Shown here: one piece after another, positions 60,195-64,000 of the stretch
How positions within the stretch are numbered: position 1 is the stretch's first letter
Layout: every line of letters begins with the position of its first letter
Origin: Paenibacillus oenotherae
GTDB lineage: Bacteria > Bacillota > Bacilli > Paenibacillales > Paenibacillaceae
Length of the DNA stretch: 64,000 nt
NCBI RefSeq assembly: GCF_019443105.1
Contig: NZ_JAHZIJ010000015.1
Span: 51,628-115,627 of the forward strand
Direction of reading: 5' to 3'
Notes under the pieces: generated by a model
What the model saw: only the letters and a program-made list of their open reading frames with translations
What the model was told of the DNA's origin: nothing
Databases searched by the model: none
Position numbers and translations under genes: made by a program

Positions 60195-62435
60195 TTGATC
60201 GGTAATAAGATTGGAAAATACAAGATTATCGAGCTTTTAGGTTCGGGAGGCAATGCCAATGTCTATAAGGCGAAGGATATTGAGGGGAATTTATTCGCTG
60301 TAAAAGTACTGAAGGTTGGAAAGTATCCCGCCTTTAATAAGAAATATAAGAGATTTAAAGATGAGGTTCAGGTAGTTAAATCTAATCAGACAGCTATTTC
60401 TGGAATTGTGCCCATCATTGAATGCTTCCTGCCTCCTGATCCATTCAAAAACACCCCCTGGTATTCGATGCCCATTGCTACACCACTTGCACATATAATA
60501 AACGACGACTCTAGTATGTATGACATTATGGAGTGTATGGAGCAATTATCTTCTACACTTATGCAGCTGCACGAAAATGGTATCGTCCACAGAGATATTA
60601 AACCAAACAATTTGTATTATTATAATGATAAATGGGCATTCGGTGATTTTGGATTGGTAGAATACCCTCAAAAAACTGATTTAACTGCAAAAGGTGAGTC
60701 AGTTGGCCCCAAATATACGATTGCTCCAGAAATGAAGAGGGATGCGAAAAATTCAGATGGCAAGGCAGCTGATATCTACTCATTAGCCAAGACGCTATGG
60801 ATTTTGTTAACTGGTGAAAAGGCCGGGTTTGAAGGGCAATATTCAGATGGTATCGAAAAGTTTAACATTTCCAATTATAGAGGGAAGGGATTTTTTGTAT
60901 CTTTGCATGAATTAATTGAAAAATGCACTTCTAATATACCCAGTGAAAGACTCGATATCATTGAATTCAATAAAGTTATTAAAGAGTGGTTTGAAATATC
61001 ACAAGATTTTAAACGGAAAAATTTACTTGAATGGAATTATATATTTAGGAAAATCCTGCCTCATACATCCCCTGAAGTTATCGTATGGACTTCTCCTGAT
61101 GATATTGTGCACCTATTGGATCTGATTAGTAAGATCGACTCATTAAATCATGTTTTTGTGCCTGGAGGAGGAGGTTTAGATCTTACAAAGTGCACTTTAT
61201 CAAATGAATTAAGCTATATCGAACTGCATTTCGATTATTCAATAAAAAAGTTGATGCCTGAGAAGCTTCATCTTATTACGTTTGCTGATGCCCCTGAGTG
61301 GAATTATTTCTATTTAGAAACGAAAGAGCTTCATCCAACTGGACTATATGGTAATCAAGAAAGGTATTATGAACCCGTGCTCGAACTAAGTCCGGGTGTT
61401 TATGTCGAACCGTACCATAAATATTATGGAGAAGTCGATGGTCAGCCTATTCCCAAAGATGCTAGAGAAATATTGTTATCGTTAAAGGGTTCTTTTGCTT
61501 TTTTTGCAAAAGGTTCAACTTATAATACGATATCTGCAACATATGATGGAAGACATAATAATATGACATCGAACGCGTTTCATGACCATATAAAGGAAAT
61601 GATACGACACCAGCAATGGACTAATGAAAACCCGGATAAGGCTAGACGAATAAGGCAAGAAAAAAAGGAGAGGGAACGAGCGCAACGAGAAATTGAAAGA
61701 AAGGAATATGAACGGCTAAAAAAAGATTTGAAAAGTAAATGGGAAGAAATTGTTTCAAGCGTAAAGATGCCAACTCCCCCCCAGCAGACAATACCGGGAG
61801 AAGTATATTTCACAATTGAAATGAACGACCAGTATTTTGAAAATGTTTACTATGTATCTCATGATAATAAGTTAATCATTGATTCGACGGGCAACCTTGA
61901 GCGAGTACTTCATGGAAGAATAGACGCAAAAGAGCTTTTAAAGATCTATGATTTTAATGAATGTGAAGATTATATAAATATGTTGAATGACTTGTTGTTC
62001 AATTTTGATGGCAGTGACAAAATTGCTAATCGGCTGTATTTTGATGTGGATATGCATCGAGTAAAGAAACCTGCTGTTCATTTTACTAAAGATGAATTAA
62101 CTGAGTTGTTAATAAACGCTAACGACAAAATTTATAATCGAGTCGTTATACAGACTGATGGGAATTTAAGATTAATAACGGAAGAGATGGATCATGTACA
62201 ACCACACGGATTCGTATACAAAGGATGGGAGTTTAGCGCCTTTGAAAATTCGTTAGGGAAAAAATCAAATTTACATCATATTGATGACATTTATTTTGAC
62301 TTACTTTCTGGATGGTGCTTCCATTTGGAGTGTAACAGACGGGCATCTCGATTATCAAACGAATACTATATGGGTCTATCTGAAGAACAATTACTTGAGA
62401 AAATCAGAATTGCATCTGAACAATATTCCAAATAG
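60195..62435 (+). CDS. Ser/Thr protein kinase-like protein with unknown C-terminal region
   Basis: The 746-residue protein has an N-terminal eukaryotic-type kinase domain: GSGGNANVY loop (16-24), K37 in AVKVLK, HRDIKPNN (about 132-139), DFG (about 150) and APEM. All core catalytic residues are present. No transmembrane segment or PASTA domain exists, unlike PrkC. A long middle region, a basic coiled coil (about 485-530; KERERAQREIERKEYERLKK) and a further unknown domain follow. The TTG at 60195 has AGGAGG seven bases upstream. Its low G+C and scarred neighbourhood suggest an acquired gene, perhaps a stress or defence kinase; that is a guess. Confidence 0.8.
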   Translation: MIGNKIGKYKIIELLGSGGNANVYKAKDIEGNLFAVKVLKVGKYPAFNKKYKRFKDEVQVVKSNQTAISGIVPIIECFLPPDPFKNTPWYSMPIATPLAHIINDDSSMYDIMECMEQLSSTLMQLHENGIVHRDIKPNNLYYYNDKWAFGDFGLVEYPQKTDLTAKGESVGPKYTIAPEMKRDAKNSDGKAADIYSLAKTLWILLTGEKAGFEGQYSDGIEKFNISNYRGKGFFVSLHELIEKCTSNIPSERLDIIEFNKVIKEWFEISQDFKRKNLLEWNYIFRKILPHTSPEVIVWTSPDDIVHLLDLISKIDSLNHVFVPGGGGLDLTKCTLSNELSYIELHFDYSIKKLMPEKLHLITFADAPEWNYFYLETKELHPTGLYGNQERYYEPVLELSPGVYVEPYHKYYGEVDGQPIPKDAREILLSLKGSFAFFAKGSTYNTISATYDGRHNNMTSNAFHDHIKEMIRHQQWTNENPDKARRIRQEKKERERAQREIERKEYERLKKDLKSKWEEIVSSVKMPTPPQQTIPGEVYFTIEMNDQYFENVYYVSHDNKLIIDSTGNLERVLHGRIDAKELLKIYDFNECEDYINMLNDLLFNFDGSDKIANRLYFDVDMHRVKKPAVHFTKDELTELLINANDKIYNRVVIQTDGNLRLITEEMDHVQPHGFVYKGWEFSAFENSLGKKSNLHHIDDIYFDLLSGWCFHLECNRRASRLSNEYYMGLSEEQLLEKIRIASEQYSK

Positions 62436-62460
62436 ATAATTGACTGCAGGAGTGATGAGA

Positions 62461-63660
62461 ATGGCTCGTGTTTTGCTGATCAATGGAGGTTCTGAAGGGC
62501 ATATCAATCCGACCCTCGGTGTGGTAGAAGAGCTTATCCGTCGTGGTGAAGAGGTCGTTTACTTTGTAGCTGAACAATTTCGTGATCGTGTCGAGCCAAC
62601 GGGTGCAGAGGTGATCACGTTCGATAGCGGCAAATTTTTGGAGGCGTTCCTTGCTGGAGGCCGAAATCCCTGGGCTCGAGCAGGCGGGCTATTGCGCACT
62701 GCCGACATCGTCATTCCCAGTGTTCTGGAGCAGACAAAAGGAGAAAGTTTTGATTACATCATTCACGACTCGATGTTCGGCTGCGGGCGTTTGCTTGCAC
62801 AAATATTCGGCCTGCCTGCAATCAACTCGTGCACGAGCTTTGCCATTCAAGAAAACAGCTTTGATAGTCTGCAAGACCATCTCTCGCGTCATTTTCCAGC
62901 AGAGGTGAATGAACGTGAACAACAGGAGTTTCAACAACTGGCGAGTAACGTGCAAGCGAAATATAATGTGCAAGTTGGCTCTGCCTACGAGGTTTTTTGC
63001 AATCCCGCGCCAATGACCATCGTCTACACGTCGAAAAGTTTCCAGCCTGATGGAGAAGGCTTCGACGACACGTTTAAGTTTGTGGGGCCGTCTTTCGTGC
63101 CGCGCTCACACGGTCAATTTGATTTCACTCCTGTGGACACGGATCATCTGATTTACATTTCACTCGGCACAATATTCAATCAAGCGATGGATTTTTACAG
63201 GCTTTGTTTTGACGCGTTCGCCGAAACGAAGTACACCGTGATTCTATCTGTCGGCAGACAAACCGAGATTGCGGAATTGGGAGACATTCCTGCGAATGTT
63301 ATCGTTCGCAACTATGTACCGCAAATCGAAGTTCTGCAGCACGCCAAATTGTTTATCACACATGGCGGCATGAACAGTACCAGCGAAGGGCTGTATTATG
63401 GTGTGCCGCTAATTGTACTTCCCCAAAGCGCCGACCAGCCTGCTGTGGCGCGACGTGTGGCGGATATCGGTGCAGGCATTCACTTGAAGCAAGAAGGCTT
63501 AACCGCAAGGGATCTCAGAGAGGCAGCGGAAGGGGTACTAAAGGATGCGTCAATTCGTAAGCTATCCGTTGAAATTGGCGATTCGTTCCGGGCCTCAGGC
63601 GGGTATCCACGGGCTGTGGAGGAGATCTTCTCGTATAAGCGAAGTCTAGGCATTAAATAA
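62461..63660 (+). CDS. MGT-type (UDP-)glycosyltransferase
   Basis: The 399-residue GT1-fold enzyme resembles macrolide glycosyltransferases (YjiC/OleD type) that inactivate antibiotics or decorate natural products. The N-terminal LLINGGSEGHINPTLGVVEEL and the C-terminal donor-site motif THGGMNSTSEGL (His about 301) with PLIVLPQSADQ are characteristic. I chose the ATG at 62461, where the family sequence begins, after a GGAG; a TTG at 62440 adds seven residues. It follows the kinase gene by 25 bp but differs in codon use, so a shared function is unlikely. Confidence 0.9.
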   Translation: MARVLLINGGSEGHINPTLGVVEELIRRGEEVVYFVAEQFRDRVEPTGAEVITFDSGKFLEAFLAGGRNPWARAGGLLRTADIVIPSVLEQTKGESFDYIIHDSMFGCGRLLAQIFGLPAINSCTSFAIQENSFDSLQDHLSRHFPAEVNEREQQEFQQLASNVQAKYNVQVGSAYEVFCNPAPMTIVYTSKSFQPDGEGFDDTFKFVGPSFVPRSHGQFDFTPVDTDHLIYISLGTIFNQAMDFYRLCFDAFAETKYTVILSVGRQTEIAELGDIPANVIVRNYVPQIEVLQHAKLFITHGGMNSTSEGLYYGVPLIVLPQSADQPAVARRVADIGAGIHLKQEGLTARDLREAAEGVLKDASIRKLSVEIGDSFRASGGYPRAVEEIFSYKRSLGIK

Positions 63661-63723
63661 CTCTTCACTTACTTAAACTGTGCATTCCGGGTTCGAATCC
63701 AGTCATGGCGCGCATAAAACGTA

Positions 63724-63772
63724 CGAGGCTGTCCGAAAAGTCCAATATCCAATGAGTCAGTCCCCAATGATG
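63724..63772 (+). repeat. Half copy of the MITE at 41149
   Basis: GAGGCTGTCC followed by AAGTCC and ATCCAATGAGTCAGTCC matches 41153-41190 closely. The right half is absent and the sequence passes straight into repeat copy C. Confidence 0.7.
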
Positions 63773-63786
63773 TGAGTGACGGAGTA

Positions 63787-63870
63787 AGAAGCCTGCGAAT
63801 GTGCAGGAATTTTGTTTAGAAGACGCCATATTGGTAATATTCCTGCGATGAAGCATGAATTTGAGGGGAA
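63787..63870 (+). repeat. Four-hairpin dispersed repeat, copy C (truncated)
   Basis: CCTGC at 63792 and 63842 (50 bp apart) with GAAGACGCCATATTGG between match copies A and B. The third and fourth hairpins are missing. Confidence 0.75.
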
Positions 63871-64000
63871 ATCGCAGAAATTTTGCAAAGAACCACAAGC
63901 ACCAAATACAGAGGGGAATTTTACAAAAAGAAGAGGTTCCTGTACCGTAGATAGTAACGACACCCCTACGGAAAGGAAACCTCTTGCCTACAATCGTATC

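Larger units (their letters stand above)
63661..64000. other. Repeat-rich end of the window
   Basis: CCGGGTTCGAATCCAG near 63687-63702 looks like a tRNA T-arm fragment without the rest of a tRNA. A half MITE (63724-63772), repeat copy C (63787-63870) and a possible insertion-sequence start follow: AGAGGTTCC near 63932 recurs inverted as GGAAACCTC (about 63976), and a TTG frame (LPTIV) begins at 63984 and leaves the window. No complete gene. Confidence 0.4.

Noticed and set aside
63683-63712. Possible tRNA from GGTTCGAATCC
   Set aside because: Only a T-arm-like piece is present; no D-arm, anticodon arm or matching acceptor strand can be found upstream.

Overview
The window looks like a chromosome segment of a spore-forming, low-to-moderate G+C Gram-positive of the Paenibacillus type. 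The evidence is the ytaF-coaE pair, an alpha/beta small acid-soluble spore protein, nrdR, a large S-layer-homology (SLH) surface protein, and AGGAGG-type ribosome binding sites with frequent TTG/GTG starts. All identifications come from reading the sequence; no database search was possible.

Layout. (1) 1-2508 is conserved backbone: the end of a YtaF-like membrane protein, coaE, a lytic transglycosylase, a spore DNA-binding protein, nrdR and tRNA-Ala(GGC). (2) 2509-33450 is a genomic island of about 31 kb in the 3' half of that tRNA. It is bounded by an exact 42-bp direct repeat (2467-2508 and 33409-33450) and by a pair of GGTCACA(C) boxes 12 bp apart just inside each end. Its mobility core is a tyrosine integrase, an excisionase-like gene with a frameshift, a primase/helicase-like ATPase and a Rep_trans-like initiator. 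Its cargo is a Wadjet-type SMC operon (jetABCD, with jetB frameshifted at a T8 run), a metalloprotease gene split by an IS21-family element, an M48 protease plus DUF697-like pair, an XRE regulator, a RadC protein, a Lamassu/ABC-3C-like three-gene SMC defence operon, and a type III restriction-modification pair. (3) 33451-38790 is scarred DNA: a 66-nt hairpin made from tRNA-Ala 3' ends, further tRNA remnants, an unrecognised membrane-anchored protein, a two-gene operon with a possible PLD-like domain, and a transposase fragment. (4) 38792-48799 is an exopolysaccharide/signalling cluster: a membrane-anchored glycoside-hydrolase-like protein facing an operon of response regulator, hybrid histidine kinase, Hpt-REC-degenerate GGDEF-REC protein, HEAT-repeat membrane protein and family 2 glycosyltransferase. 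(5) 48800-64000 is mixed backbone: DoxX, YitT, a GntR/ABC-2 transporter operon, an alpha/beta hydrolase, a TetR regulator, the SLH/cadherin-like protein, a decayed tRNA-Ala and radC remnant, a Ser/Thr kinase-like protein and a macrolide-type glycosyltransferase. A dispersed repeat of four phased hairpins occurs at four places in this part.

How the parts fit. The island is a mobile defence island. Wadjet systems act on plasmid DNA, Lamassu-type systems on phage and plasmid DNA, and type III R-M on unmodified DNA, so together they would form a layered barrier. The jetB and excisionase frameshifts, the IS21 insertion and several decayed tRNA-Ala copies indicate an old, repeatedly used integration site. 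The c-di-GMP-like signalling cluster probably controls a surface polysaccharide; its GGDEF motif is degenerate, which suggests sensing rather than synthesis.
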